Assembly (NCBI RefSeq): GCF_016808095.1
Contig: NC_068974.1
Coordinates: forward strand, 22,304,825-22,368,824
Direction of reading: 5' to 3'
Origin: Vigna angularis
Lineage: Eukaryota > Streptophyta > Magnoliopsida > Fabales > Fabaceae
Length of the DNA: 64,000 nucleotides
Part shown: one piece after another, positions 1-13,652 of the stretch
Numbering within the stretch: the first letter of the stretch is position 1
Layout of the letters: every line of letters starts with the position of its first letter
Position numbers and translations under genes: made by a program
The notes under the pieces: generated by a model
Databases searched by the model: none
Seen by the model: only the letters and a program-made list of their open reading frames with translations
Told to the model about the DNA's origin: nothing

Positions 1-438
1 TAACATAGTAGGATTGTTTAATATTTCTCCATGCCAAATCCAAATTGAATAACTCTTTATTGTATAGAAGACGAATAAGAGATCACATATTCCCACCAAA
101 TCTTAATGTATCTTATTCAAACAACGAACACAAGGACAATATATTGTATTCATAGGTATTGCAATTTTTTAGCTTATTACAAGAACTCGGTAACTTCCTT
201 TCATAATCTTCACTAATGTGATATGCATTCATTCATCTTCAATCCATGGCTAGGTTCGTAACAAACTCCATTTTCACTTTGGTAATTAAAGTGAGGTTCT
301 ACCCATTCGAAAAAACATTTTGTGTAAAATTTGTTAACATGTACACGAATAAATCTACCATCATAAATTTAATAACATAGTGACAATATTCTGTATAATC
401 TTCAACAAATTAATCAAAAAGTGGTCACATATGACAAA
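1..438. other. AT-rich intergenic sequence
   Basis: I see no gene, RNA or clear repeat here. The stretch is AT-rich, has no long open frame, and runs up to the target duplication of the Mutator-like element. Confidence 0.6.
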
Positions 439-447
439 AAAAATAAA

Positions 448-1052
448 GGATTAAATATGTTTTTAGTCCCTAAACTATCAAGCGATTTTGTTTTTAGTCC
501 CTCTTTCAAAGTAAGGTATTTTTTGGTCCTTCACCTTTACGAAACCATAATTTTTCGTCCTTAAAAACCAACAACGTTAAAAAGAAGCTGAGCTTGGCTA
601 ACGGTGGAGTGCCACGTCATGTTTTTTTCTGACACTGAATCAATTTGTCCCTTACCGTACGATAATGTCGAACGGTATTGTTAATGGCCGAACGGTATTG
701 GTAAGGCCGAATGGTTACGATGACTGAATGATTGAATGATATTGGTGGTGACCGAATGGTATTGGTGGTGGTCGAATGGTTATGATGACTGAATGGTGAT
801 GGTGACCGAACGGTGATGGTGACTGAATGATAATGGTGACCGAACGATGAGGGTCAAATTGACTCAGTGTGAAAAAAAAGATGACGTGACATTCCACCGT
901 TAGCCAGCTCAGCTCCTTTTTAACGTCGTTAGGTTTTGAGAACGAAAAATTATGTTTTCCTAAAGGAGAATGACTAAAAAGTATCTTAGTTTGAAAGAGA
1001 GACTAAAAACAAAATCGCTTGATAGTTTAGAGACTGAAAACATATTTAACCC
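448..1052. mobile_element. Non-autonomous Mutator-like (fold-back) element with 9-bp TSD
   Basis: The left end (448-about 650) and the right end (about 853-1052) are imperfect inverted repeats of about 200 bp. They begin GGATTAAATATG and, on the reverse strand, GGGTTAAATATG. A perfect 9-bp direct repeat AAAAATAAA flanks the element at 439-447 and 1053-1061. Long inverted repeats plus a 9-bp duplication are the known signature of Mutator-like elements. There is no coding capacity: the whole 200-bp core between the arms is a short tandem repeat. The arms carry the 'TTTTTAGTCCCTAAACTATC' sequence; a related single arm lies at 15016-15240. Confidence 0.9.
669..855. repeat. Minisatellite core of the Mutator-like element (about 18-20 bp unit)
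   Basis: About ten degenerate copies of a unit resembling CGAACGGTATTGGTGGTGAC lie end to end. The array exactly fills the space between the two inverted arms, so the element is two arms around a tandem repeat. Confidence 0.8.
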
Positions 1053-1257
1053 AAAAATAAATAAACAACACAAAAAGATTCGAACAAAAAATTAATCAAA
1101 TTTATGCAAAAACTTACAATATACACATATTAACAAATTTTAAAAAATAATTTTTTTAAACGGTCTAATTAAATAATTTAAAATTTAATACAAATAATTG
1201 TTGTTTAATCATTAAGACTGAATTTCAATCGAGAATTAAGATTGGTTAAACGTGTAC

Positions 1258-1660
1258 TTCTAAATTTAAAAGTTATATGCCTAATAAATATAAATATATA
1301 AAAATAAATTATTTTTCATAAATAATTAGTCCTTATCATTTTTTCGTTACCTACCTTCTAAATTTAAATTATAAAAACCTTATACTATATTAATATATAG
1401 CAATAAATTAATTTTCACAACTAATTTCCATTACTAATTACTCTATCATTTTTTTATTGCTAACTTCTGAGTTTAAATTTTAAAAACCTAATAAACATTA
1501 CTATACACTAAAACATAATTTTCACAACTAATTAGTCCTTATAACTTTTTCTTATTCCTAACTTCTAAAGTTAAATTTTAAAAACTTAATAAATATTAAT
1601 ATATATACTAATAAATTAATTTTCATCACTATATTTTCTATCAATTTTTAAAATCTATTA
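1258..1660. repeat. Diverged tandem repeat, about 100-bp unit, four copies
   Basis: Units start at about 1258, 1356, 1465 and 1563 (spacing 98, 109, 98). Each begins TTCTAAATTTAAA-like, then runs through an AT-rich 'AATAAATTAATTTTCACAACTAATTAGTCC' type block (paraphrased from diverged copies) and ends CTAAC or similar. No coding sense. Confidence 0.7.
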
Positions 1661-2904
1661 AACTTAAATGTGTATTGATTTTCAATCATCAAAATTTCAA
1701 ACTAATAAATATAGAAACTACCAAACATGAAACAGAAATTCAACAAAACCAAGTCCCATTCATGACTGAATTCCTCAAAAATTGTCACAAAAGGTCTATT
1801 GAACTAACCTCAATGCAGCAACAAGTTGTCCCACGAAAAATCCACCACAAAAGATGAAGAAAGCTATTTTTGGGTCAGTAATGCAACTTTCGCGAAGAGA
1901 GAAATCAGAAAGAAAACAAGCTCTGAAAAGATTTTTTATAGAAACTATCATGTCAGATGTAAAAAAAGGTCTTTTATATCGTACCATTATAGGTCCCGAC
2001 GTAAAAAAACTCTTCTCCATCATATATTTAACATAAATTTATTTACCTTTATTTATAAAAATGTTACTTTTTTAACTATATTATTTATTTATGCATCAAA
2101 CATAAATAACTATATGTGTTATAGTGTAATAAACTATTTTTTTTCTTTGTACCAGACTAAATCCATACACATATATCTTTCAGTATTATTTAATTTAAAA
2201 TATAATATTCATAATAAAACAAATTTAAAAGGTAACTTTGACATGATTTTAATATATAATTGACATCTGTAGGTAGATCTAAATAATTACCTTTATTCAC
2301 CTTTTCCAACTTATTATTTGTCTTAATTCATCTCTATTAGCATTTTGTTTTGATAATAGGAAAAAATATTTTTTTAAATTAATAATTACAGAAAACACAA
2401 ATACTTTTTGACGGAAAAACATGTTAGATGGAAATTATAAGTCATTGAAATTTAAAAAATAATTAATAAACGGTACAAGAAAATTTCTATTAAATAAATA
2501 AACAATGCATACAATTATATCTAACATAAAACAAATAAGAAAAAACAATGAAAGATAATATAGTCATTAAAACGAATTACTTTTTCTTTTTTGGTCTCGA
2601 CATTTAAAAAATCCCACACGTTTTTTGAACTGAAACAAGAATGAATATTCGTGAGTTGAAGATGAATATGCCAATTTACATGGCTATGGCTCACACAACC
2701 TACCATTATATTTATTCATCAGATTATCTCTGACCATGAACAATTTTGTGGTCATTGTTGTCTCAGTTTTCTACTTTGTTTGTTTCTCTTCGATTTGTAA
2801 GAACCTCATGCCAAAAACAAGTGTCCCAAGTTTCCACCATTCAATGAATAATCTATAAGAACAATCTTTGTTAACTTGGATGATAACTTTTTTCATCCTT
2901 AACG
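1661..2904. other. AT-rich intergenic sequence
   Basis: Nothing supportable. Small open frames around 1826-2263 are low-complexity Lys/Asn/Ile-rich and show no domain. Confidence 0.55.
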
Positions 2905-4241
2905 CACTACTGCATTACGAGGATATGAAACCGGTTGGTTTTCTTTATACGCACCAGTTTTACAACCGAAGCATATTCAGACGAGGTAATAAGATATTAG
3001 TTTTATGCCTTGGTTATGAACTGAGTCAGAAAAAAATGGATTATACCTCGGTTTTTAGGTAACCGAGGCGATAACTTGTTTTTTTTTTTAATTTATTCAC
3101 TGTGAAATGATCTTCTAACGTTCCCAAAGCTAGTAAACAGTCATCCTTTGCTTAGGCATCATCTCTTCACTGTCAGCCAACCACACAGCAAACAACAACA
3201 CAGAAAGCTGATTCGGAGAAGATAATATCATTAAGAACATAATATCACTGATTCGAGAACTTTCAGTAAGAACAACAACACACGTATAAACGAAATCAAA
3301 CATAATATCACACACACACACAGAAGTTTCGAGAATATTCTAGGCCTTCGCCTCAAGCACTGATTCGGAGGCCGTCGGGGGACCACTGATGGTGGTCGAT
3401 GCGGCCGGAGATCGTTTCACGTGCCCTAGATCGTGACGGTACCGGAGGCGAAACACGCGATGGTGGCCGGAGGCTCACGATGACCACATATCTGGCATTG
3501 GAGGCTCACGATGACCACAGATCTGGCCTCCATGCGCGCTGCGAGTCCGACGGCGGGCGGAGGGATTGCGATTCGGCAGGTGGTGGTGAGGATTCCGACG
3601 AGGGTTCTAGCGGCGGGGATTTGGGCTTGACAGGGTAGGAAACTGGTTGGATGATGATGGGTTGGGAGGGTCTGGCGGGAGGGTTTGAGTAAGAATCGGA
3701 GGAAGAGCAGAGAGAACTGGAGCCGCGGTGAGAACTGGAGGCACCGGTGTCAGTTGTCGGAGGAATAAGCGGCGACAGCGACAGAACTGGAGGCACCGTG
3801 GAGTCCAGAAGCACCGGCGGAGGGAGGCAGACACCATCTTGATGGCTCGACGGAGAGGCAAAGATGAGAGAGGCGTGCGAGAGAAAATCCTGCGAGAGAG
3901 AAAGATAAAAGCCTTTTCAGAGTTTTTAGATTTAACCTAAGGGCAGCCCATTATGCTTCGGTTGGGCCTGCACCGAAGCAGTAACACGTATTATGCCTCG
4001 GTTCTGAGTTGAACCGAGGTAATAGCGCTTTGTCAGAAAAAAAGTGGTGAAATGACATGACTTTTATGCTTTGGTTGTCCTTTTACCCGAGACAGTAACA
4101 TACATAGGCACCGGTTCAAAAATAACCGAGGCATATAATCATTCAGTATTTAAAAGATTACCACCGTGCTTTTATACGCTTCGGTTTCAGTAAAACCGAG
4201 GCCATATAGCGTGTTAAAATAGCTTTTTTTTTTTACTAGTG
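2905..4241. mobile_element. Non-autonomous CACTA (En/Spm) transposon, TSD ACG
   Basis: The element starts CACTACTGCATT and ends with the complement of CACTAGTAAAAA. It is flanked by the 3-bp duplication ACG at 2902-2904 and 4242-4244. Both subterminal zones (about 2915-3075 and 3950-4205) carry many direct and inverted copies of a GCCTCGGTT / AACCGAGGC motif, the usual arrangement of CACTA transposase-binding sites. The same motif fills the ends of the 8.25-kb CACTA at 54017-62266, so this looks like a deletion derivative of the same or a sister family. No transposase remains. The GC-rich centre (about 3340-3900) may be a retained leader or captured host DNA. Confidence 0.85.
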
Positions 4242-4244
4242 ACG

Positions 4245-5418
<1,174 letters not shown>

Positions 5419-5485
5419 TTTTGGTGACCACAAAGGCAATCCATACGTGGCTGACCAATTAGCACTACCCGTTTTCATCTGATTC

Positions 5486-5492
5486 TATATAA
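5486..5492 (+). promoter_or_regulatory. Probable TATA box of the dynein light chain gene
   Basis: TATATAA lies about 145 bp upstream of the ATG at 5636, after the end of the long AT microsatellite. Position and sequence fit a plant core promoter; the transcription start is not mapped. Confidence 0.45.
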
Positions 5493-5635
5493 TACCTCCA
5501 TTCATTACCCTTTAATCTGCACTTTACATCCCTTTTTTACAAGAAACTACTTTTGCTTTATATCTGTGATTTATTTTAAGCTCCATCAGTTCCAACTTTG
5601 TTGTTTGGTGAGGAAATTTTTCGCTTTGGTTCATC

Positions 5636-5781
5636 ATGCTTGAAGGCAAGGCTGTGATTGGTGAGACTGACATGCTTCAGACCATGCAGCAAGACGCCAT
5701 GGATTTAGCTTCCAAAGCACTTGATGTCTTTGATGTCACTGAAGCCATTGAGATTGCCAGATTTATAAAGAAGGTAAATTG

Positions 5782-5836
<55 letters not shown>

Positions 5837-6107
5837 TTCTTTGAAGAAATTGGTAGCTGAAATGAGTCTCTTAATCGAATCAATTTTGGTAATTATGTTT
5901 GAGTTGTTGATGCAGGAATTTGATAGGATGCATGGACCTGGTTGGCAGTGTATTGTAGGAACTGATTTTGGTTCATTTGTGACCCACTGTTGTGGCTGTT
6001 TTATCTATTTCTGTTTAGGTAACTTAGCCATTTTGCTCTTCAGGGGCTCAGCTGCTCCAGAGGCACATGAAAATCAGTTCTCAGCTCTAGAGGCAGCCAA
6101 AGCATAA
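5636..6107 (+). CDS. Dynein light chain, LC8/DYNLL type, two exons
   Basis: Exon 1 is 5636-5773 (46 codons) and exon 2 is 5916-6107, joined in phase 0 across a 142-bp intron with GT (5774) and AG (5915) borders. The spliced product has 109 residues. The LC8 fold signature is visible: an N-terminal helix region (about residues 10-46, ending ARFIKK), then EFDRMHGPGWQCIVGTDFGS and FIYFCLGNLAILLFRG, matching the family's strand-forming C-terminal half. LC8 proteins are small dimeric hub proteins that bind short linear motifs on many partners. Higher plants lack classical cytoplasmic dynein, so a hub role independent of a motor is likely. The ATG chosen opens the only frame that splices correctly. 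A (AT)n run lies inside the intron. Length is normal for plant members. Confidence 0.95.
5784..5830. repeat. (AT)n microsatellite in the dynein light chain intron
   Basis: About 47 bp of AT dinucleotides fills a third of the 142-bp intron. This is the second AT run in the gene, the first being upstream at 5318-5413. Confidence 0.9.
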
Positions 6108-7672
6108 TTAATTTAATTGCTTAATTTTCCCTTTGTTTAGATACTTCTGTATTTTTTTTTCATTCCATGTAATGATAATTGATTTAGGAAGAAATGAAGG
6201 TTTGAGAGAGAAACAATTTGCCAGAGGTAATATAAATTATAATTTTGTTACTGAAATATATTTTATTTTAGATGTAAATTATTTTTCCTAATTTATCTCG
6301 AAAAGTATAAATGTTTTAAGTTGTCCTCGTAGTAGTGTAAGCTTCAATATAACAACATTAAAAAATAATTGAAACATTCAAATTAAAGAAATTTGTTGAA
6401 AAACTATTGCATTATGCGATCCACTTGATACGTCGTAAAATTGACAAAGTAGGTTATTCATGTTGATCTGATGTACTCAATGACTTCAAAGTCAAACAAT
6501 TGTACATCCATGAAATACTACAAGATATAATAACTCGAAATTAGTTTATGAACTTGAAATAATTTCTTTACTAATGAATTACTAAAACACAATCTAGTCT
6601 TAATCTTTTTCCATAATAGTTCGTAGTGGTGATCACCCATTGCATTAGATAGTATTTGTAAAATAAACAAAGGTGTATTTAATGAAAGTAATTACCTTAC
6701 AATGAATCTATATAAGTATTTTGTGGACACTTCAAAAAGTTATATTCAGAGTAAAAATTAAGAAAACATTGGTAAGTGGATGACTATATAAACTCAACAT
6801 TAAATGGTTAAATTGATTCGTTTCAAATTTGTTGGAGGCTTATTGAGTAATAAGTAGAATCATCCAACAATGTGATCAATTAGGGATATCACAAATAACT
6901 GTGGAAGAAACTTACATGGAAAGTAATTTCTATTACAAATATAAAAGTTGTACTAGACTTTATCAATTAAAAATTGCACTTACGATATAGTGTGAAATAT
7001 ATTTGCTTAACCTTATAACCAAGTAATTGATGATGTAGGTTTGAGTTTCAAATTTAGATGGAGGACTATCTCGATGATCACATATTAAACCTTTGTCTAT
7101 AATCATGCCTTTAAGACTTAAAGAGGTAGAAGGATCTCACATGCTATTCTTTTGTGGAATATGAATTACAAGAACTCCTTTTCTTAGTAAAAAAGTATAT
7201 TAGTAAAATATTTATATTCAATTAGCTACTTTTCTTTATAAAAAGTAAAAGCATAAATGGGATTCAATTAGGTCTCAATTAAGGTTTCAATGGAAAAAAA
7301 GTACCCTAATTTATTAGTCAACCTTCAACTCTCTTCATTAGGGAAGTCAAAACCTTAATTGAAGAGGTCAATAATGATAATACATGATCACATATGTATC
7401 CAGACAACTATGTAATGAAACAACTAAGAGAGCAAGTTGAGAGATGTGATCAAATCCATTAAGTGCAAGAGGCTTTCCATATGTAGAACCAATGGTTCTA
7501 ATGGTAGACACTAAACTCTCCACAATGCAACTAAGTTTAAGTCTTAGTCTCAAATCCATTGAGTCATTAAGTGCAAGAGGCTTTCCATATGTATATAGAA
7601 TCATTGTTCCTTGTAATATTCACTTTCAATTGAATGAGAATTGACAAGCCCATTATTTGTCAATCTTCATTA
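6108..7672. other. 3' flank of dynein gene and AT-rich intergenic
   Basis: The 3' UTR of the dynein gene probably ends within the first 200 bp. The rest shows no gene. A 26-bp-plus direct repeat, sharing TTAAGTGCAAGAGGCTTTCC, occurs at about 7458 and again about 110 bp later at 7567. Confidence 0.5.
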
Positions 7673-8159
7673 CAAAAAAAAAAATGAATTTTCCAACAGC
7701 CAATATCCATTAGTAAATGTTTTTTTCCGACAGATTACCGACGAATTAGAATCTATTGGTAAAATTATTGTCGATAAGATTTATGGATAGATATCGTCAT
7801 TCGATAATTACTGACAGATATATCCTTGATAATTACTGACGGATACATCCTTCAATAATAACTTGACTCAAGTATGAGACATTACCGACGAATTTATCCA
7901 TTAGTAAATTATGTCAACAAATGACACAACAATTTATAATGCATTAGACTGTATTCTCTACCTACCAGACAAACATAATGGTTGGACATAAACATTAATA
8001 AGGCAATACGAAATTGATAATGGCTACCAGACATAAACATTAATATAATATTAGACAACCATCACAAACATGTTTGACATACTTTGCAGAGACACATAGA
8101 GTTTTTAAAAGTATGATCGTAAGTAACATATAGTCTTAATAATCTACATATCTATCAGA

Positions 8160-9428
8160 ATCGTTTTCTTCTTCTTAAGAGTCTTGTTGTTGTTGTTAGG
8201 TTGTGGCTGGATTGGGGTAGGCTGGACTGGAGTGAAGTGGGGTGGGCTAGACTAGGTTGTTGCTAAATCAGTATTGAGCTAGACTAAGGTTGTTGAAGAT
8301 AATTTTTGAGCTTCCAAAAGCAAGAATCTCATGACCAGATTTTGTAAAGTGTTAAACTTACGACTCAAATCATCATAAGTCTGATCATGTACTTTTAGTT
8401 GTTGTGTAAGGTTGATAATGACCTCCTCGACACTGCTAGAAGAAGATGGTTGGTGCTTGAGAGTACCTCTTCCAGTAGTGTAATTTGCAACAAGTTTTCA
8501 TGTCCTATATAATTGTCCTTTACTTTTCTTCCATTGACAACGTCAACTCAGTATTGTGTCCTAATGATGTCATCTCATCATTATACTCTTCTAATGCATT
8601 AGGCCATGACCCTTGCTTAAATTTAACCTGTGAAAGTTTGCTTGAAAATTCTTCCTGTTAAATAATGAGTTAAATAATAGTAAAAGGAGAAAGTTTAAAG
8701 GAAATAATAGTAAAAGTATAAATTTTAAAGCAAATAATAGTATAAGTGTTTCCTTACATGTGTCCTCTAAGACCTTTCATCAATAAACTAACCAGATCCC
8801 TTACAAAGATGAGTTTATTGAAATACCTCATCAACATACACAACCTATTCCAAGATTCTAAAGGTATTACTCCCCCATGATGGCCAAGGCTTTAGAAATT
8901 TTTGGTTAATAAACCTTGTGATGGCCTTAGAAACAACTTTAAAAGGAAGAAACTTAAATATGAATACATAAAAGTTATCAAAATGAGGCCAAGGTAAAAA
9001 AAGTAATCTAATACAAATTAGTTTTTAAGATGATCGGGTATTTTCCTCGACCATAAGATTCAATCATTGGTCGATCATGGAGAGGATGGTCAACTTCATC
9101 AATAGTTGAATCAAGAGCATATGATGGATTAAACTATATGAGGAGAAGGTACTGAGGATGAGAATGGTATAGAAGGAATATGTAAAGGTTCCACAATAGG
9201 GGATGGTTCTATATGGGAAGGTCGTGGTATGGATGCAAATGGTGTGAGAACCACAACAAGATGTGGTGTGGGTACTAAAGCAGACAATGGTGTTTGAATG
9301 GGTGCACTACATGTTGACCCAACATTGTGTAGAGTTGGGGTAGATGTGGATGATATTAATGAAGGAACGTTTAAAATATAGTATGGTTTCCTTCTTGGTT
9401 TTACTATCGAAATGAGATAGACGTTCAT
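8160..9428 (-). pseudogene. Broken TNP1-like accessory ORF of a CACTA element
   Basis: Minus-strand open pieces include a Ser/Pro/Thr-rich segment (9129-9428), a segment around 8540-8660 with SKLSQVKFKQGSWPNALEEY, and a segment around 8300-8500 with an Asn/Gln-rich helix-like stretch (TTGRGTLKHQP then LTQQLKVHDQTYDD). Their order resembles the second ORF of plant En/Spm elements, but no frame is continuous. Assignment rests on context and weak resemblance. Confidence 0.35.
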
Positions 9429-9648
9429 ATGACATTATAGTAATCAAAGTGTATAAATTAAAGTCAAACACTGCAAAGGATTAAGCCACACATATATGTT
9501 AAAATAAAGTTAAAGAAACATATATATGAATATCAACAAAATAGATACATGGAATTTCTATCTTAATATAACATTATAATTATATACGTTTTTAAATTCC
9601 AGTAAAATAGAATGCCACTTAATTTTCGTACCAAGAAGCTATAATTGT

Positions 9649-9937
9649 CACTAGTGCAAAAATAACGTACAACGTCGAATATTTTGGGCTTTTAATGACA
9701 AATTCGTGACCGACGTTATACCAGGAGACGTAAATTAGACGTCGAATATTATAACTCGATGTTAATTTTTTATCTACACGTCGAGTAGTAAAGAGCACGA
9801 CGTCTAATATGTGAAAAAATAGTTATATTTGAAGGAAGATTTGGCGTCCACTGTAAAGGGATGTGACGTAAAGTTGATGTCAAATAGAAAGAGGTTGGAC
9901 GTAAAGTTGGATGTTATACGTGATTTTTGTACTAGTA
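9649..9937. mobile_element. Short non-autonomous CACTA element, TSD TGT
   Basis: Starts CACTAGTGCAAAAAT and ends ATTTTTGTACTAGTA, an imperfect terminal inverted repeat with the last base changed. TGT flanks both ends (9646-9648, 9938-9940). The ACGTCGAATATT motif recurs in both subterminal halves. Only 289 bp and non-coding. Clearly the same family as 43136-44009, with which it shares about 70 bp of left-end sequence. Confidence 0.85.
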
Positions 9938-10879
9938 TGTGTAAATAGTCATGTCGATCTAGTAGCAGATCACAAATGCACAAGCAAAGCATTATATATG
10001 ATAAAGTTTGTGCCTAATCCAAATCTAATCACATTTTTCACTACTATAGAACACTAGGCAAGCATCTTTCAGTATCATTGGTCTAGGTATATAGTGATTT
10101 TTTTTGCATTTATTCTACTTGAGATGTGTTGATTCTTCTACATTTATTTTTTCCATTTTAAACTTGTTGAATGGTTTTAAAAGTTGTGTACAAAGTTATT
10201 TTGTTGTCAGGTAGTGTTAAAAAAATTAGATTTTAGAACTAGTGCAATTTCTTAGCTTATTTCGACTACGTTAGTGCTAAAAATTTTAGGATCATAGATA
10301 TAATTTGATTTCATAGTAATCCTTAGTAGCTAGTTCAATTTTAGTAATATTTTAACATTTAGAACTTGTTAGGCACTTACATTGCAGTTTAGTTTAGGAT
10401 TGGTAAGTTTCTACATTTTTAACTTATATATTCGGCTTTAACTATATAATCAAATATTTGGGTTATGATAGACATTGATATTTTTAGATAATATAAGTCA
10501 GTTTGAATAATTTTAACACTTGCTTAGATAGTTTTGAATACTCTTTGGTGCACGCTAGTATATCTATATTAAGAGTAATTATTGTTAAGTTTAGAGATAA
10601 TGGAGGGTGTAGAGAGATTGGTTTAAGATTTTATTTTGATAGAACTTCATAAAATCTATAATGATAGATATTTGTCACATGATACGAATATTCTACTTAG
10701 CATAAAAAAGTGAATTTAAAGTTTATTCATATAACTTTCTACTTGTTATCCACTACAACTTTCTAATTGAATTTTAAGTTTTCCAAAACTTAAGGGATTT
10801 TCTATATCAATTTAAAGATTTCAAAAACCACAATAACATCTAACAATAACCACAAAATTCAATCATCGTCATCATCTTG

Positions 10880-11160
10880 GTTATCATAATTGTCATCATT
10901 GTTGGACTTGTCATTGTTGTCATCATCATCATTATCATCATTGTCGTCTTCTTCATCATCCTAATCTTTTTGTTCTTCTTCATCTTCTTTTGCTTCTTCT
11001 TCTTCTTCTTCTTCTATTTCTTCTTCTAATTCTTTAGGATCACCATCAGATTCATGCAATGCAGATATACCTTCAACTTCAGTTATTTCATAAACATGTG
11101 ACATTTCATCAACTTGGTAGGAGATATCCTCTTCCACCACATTTGACCCAATGCCCCTAC
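10880..11160 (-). pseudogene. Acidic C-terminal tail fragment of a transposon protein
   Basis: Read on the minus strand, a frame beginning around 11150 runs through EVEGISALHESDGDPKELEE into a long Glu/Asp run, with one in-frame TAG near 10962, ending at a stop near 10858. On the plus strand this appears as (TTC)n/(TCA)n-like repeats. Position downstream of the DUF4218 pieces suggests it is the tail of the decayed transposase. It could also be simple repeat expansion. Confidence 0.45.
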
Positions 11161-11505
11161 GCTTGGTTTGTATTATAACACATCAATCATGTTTGTCTAT
11201 GCTACAAAACATTGAACTAAATGTCTACCTTAACTTTTGATTAATGGGACTAAATGACTCATTATAAACCCACAAATATGTCATATTGAAAAGTTACATA
11301 AACTCTCATAACAAATATTTTTATTTATTAACGGAACCGTACATACTTGATATTTGAACCAATGAGGAAACTCTTAGTATATTTGAGCAAAAGTAGTTCC
11401 TTTAAGTCCCTGCTCAACCACCAGGAATAAGTTGTTAAATGTTAATACAATTAGTGAGTATAGAAATTTCTTGATTAGGTTGCACAAAATGAGATTAGAA
11501 CATAC

Positions 11506-12301
11506 TCAAGGTACTTTAACTTTAGTGCAATTGATTAACACATGCATATGAGTAGAGTTGAATTCAACATCAGTTAAACAATGAGTTAACTCTTTGCTTA
11601 TGTGATGACTAACTTGTTGAAACATTGATAATGTTGAGTGACATGTTTCACTTTGCCATTGTGTTTCATTCCTAACATTATTGGGTGACAAGATGAATCT
11701 TTTGAAATAATAAGAACAAAAGTATGTTGTCTCACGATGCAAGTTGCACAAATTGATCCTTCTACTCTAGCTTTATTTTTTACATAACATTTTGATTCTC
11801 CTATAAATCTATACAAATAAATGAATAAATTATGATTCAAAACGAGAATAGAAGTGTAATGGTGATAACGTCCATTTTTACTTATTTTTGTGTATATTGT
11901 CATGAATAAATCAACTATTTCCTAGCTTTAATATTGTTTTATCCTCAAGTTTAGTGTAATTTGTATTTTAGTTGTTTTAAGCTTGTTTTACCTCTAATAT
12001 CTCTGTTTATAAGTGTTAAATAAATGAATAGGGAGAATCTAGTGGAGGAAAACAAGCAAGAACTCAAGAGAATAAATGTATATGAGGATATAGTGATCAT
12101 AGGTTATCACCTTTCCAATGGATACATCCACCTATATTGCATTAGTTCATGAAACCATGCTCCATATGAAAGATGAATAGGAAGATGTTCCATTGAATCA
12201 AAGGATGCAGTAGGGAATATTCTTTCCAATTTATAAAGAAAAAGTGAAATATTTTCCTCCAGCCTTCTTAATGAATTCTCCTTTAGTTTTGTTGAACACA
12301 A
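11506..12301 (-). pseudogene. TNP2-type CACTA transposase fragment (DUF4218 region)
   Basis: Two minus-strand pieces match successive parts of the DUF4218 domain of plant TNP2 transposases. The first (12107-12301) contains FLYKLERIFPTASFD and ends QYRWMYPLER; the second (about 11700-11815) contains YRFIGESKCYVKNKARVEGS and then ETTYFCSYYF. The 58645-59004 region of the large CACTA shows the same segments in better shape. About 290 bp of unrelated AT-rich DNA separates the pieces, and stops break every frame. Non-functional. Confidence 0.65.
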
Positions 12302-13652
12302 ATCTTTGATAATGGGCTATATGCAAAGCTTGGTGACATAACACATCTCAAGTGAAAGATTGTATGGAGTAACAATCAAAGGATAACAAGAATATGGTGA
12401 TGACGACACCTGAATGTACGAATTAAATCCATCAAAACATAGACTAAATCAAATGTTACGAGGATCACTAGCGAAGGATGGATGCTTTCAATTGAAATGC
12501 TTATAGGCTTCATCATCATATGGATGATGTAACATTCCTTGTGTTTTGTTATCATCGTATCATGTGTTTTGTTGTTTCAATTGAAGCAAACATTCTTTGT
12601 AATCACGAAATTATAGGCAAAGTAGAACATGGACTTCAATGGAATTGGATTTTTTTGCCTTCATCCTGAATGGATTGTGTGATACTGAGGTTGTCCAATA
12701 AATTTTCATTGAAGAAAGCATGCATTATTTTTTCCACGACCATTGTCATAAAAAAAACATATAGTTATTCATACAACAATCAATCTTTTTGGCTTTCAAT
12801 CTCAACTTAGAAACACATCTTTGGGCTTCATAATAATTATTTGACAAATATTTATTTGGGGGTGGTATATCTAAAAAGATTATTGAAATGAAGTTCATTG
12901 TTTGGTCAAGAACGTTCCAATTAGATTTGCAAGCATAAGTCTAATGCATACTGATAGTTTTGACTTTATTATCCCTTAAGATACATGCTCATTTGCCTCT
13001 GCCAATAAATTGTAAAACCTCTGAGTGACTTCATTTGGAGACTCTTCTAAAAGTGTAGAGATAGAAAAAATGCACATAATAGATTTATACTAGTTTACCT
13101 CTACTTGAGGCTATGTCCAGTCTCTTAAGCAACTAACATAAGAAATTTCACTAATCAACACCTTTAACTAGCAACAAGGATCCTATAGGTTACATGAGAC
13201 TTTTAAACTATGGTTAAGTTGCAAGCATAAGTCTAAAAATTATGACACAAGAAAAGTCGTGCAGACTTAGACTTTTAAACTAAGGTGAAGTTGTTATCAA
13301 GATAATAACTTTTTTAAGAAACTTTTGAACTAAAGTTGTCGTAGGTAACGATTTTGAATTTTTGAATTCAACTGAAGTCATTCTTGAAATTGATTATGAT
13401 GTTCATCGTTTGACTTAAAACATTTTTACTTGCCTTCAAATTTTGTTCGTAGAACCAGATTAAAAAATGTATTCTTGGTTGGACGGTAGAAGGCTGTCAA
13501 ATGCAAATTTTTTATACAAAATGCATTAAAGAACTCCACCAAGTTTAAAAGGACATCAATGCAACAGATAAATGTAAAGAAGATGACATAATTCCATTTC
13601 ACTAAGAGAAAATTATAAGGAATCAGAACTTTACTAATTTTGTTAATGAATG
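12302..13652. other. AT-rich intergenic sequence, no gene seen
   Basis: Scattered short open frames only. The first part may be further decayed upstream sequence of the same CACTA, but I could not read protein similarity. Confidence 0.45.

Larger units (their letters stand above)
7673..12301 (-). mobile_element. Decayed CACTA (En/Spm) transposon remnant, minus strand
   Basis: The left part (about 7720-7900) has repeated CCGACGAATTA/CGACGGATA-like subterminal motifs. Reading on the minus strand, the region then shows broken pieces of transposon genes: DUF4218 pieces of a TNP2 transposase (11506-12301), an acidic protein tail (about 10880-11160) and TNP1-like pieces (about 8160-9428). Order and strand match a CACTA element. 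The right terminus and any target duplication cannot be recognised, so the limits are approximate. A small CACTA at 9649-9937 lies inside. Confidence 0.5.

Noticed and set aside
1826..2263. 145-codon open frame
   Set aside because: AT-driven low-complexity composition, no domain, overlaps other frames and ends in plain intergenic DNA.
3399..3940. Overlapping GC-rich open frames in the small CACTA
   Set aside because: Open on both strands through GC content; not recognisable as protein, kept only as possible captured or leader DNA.
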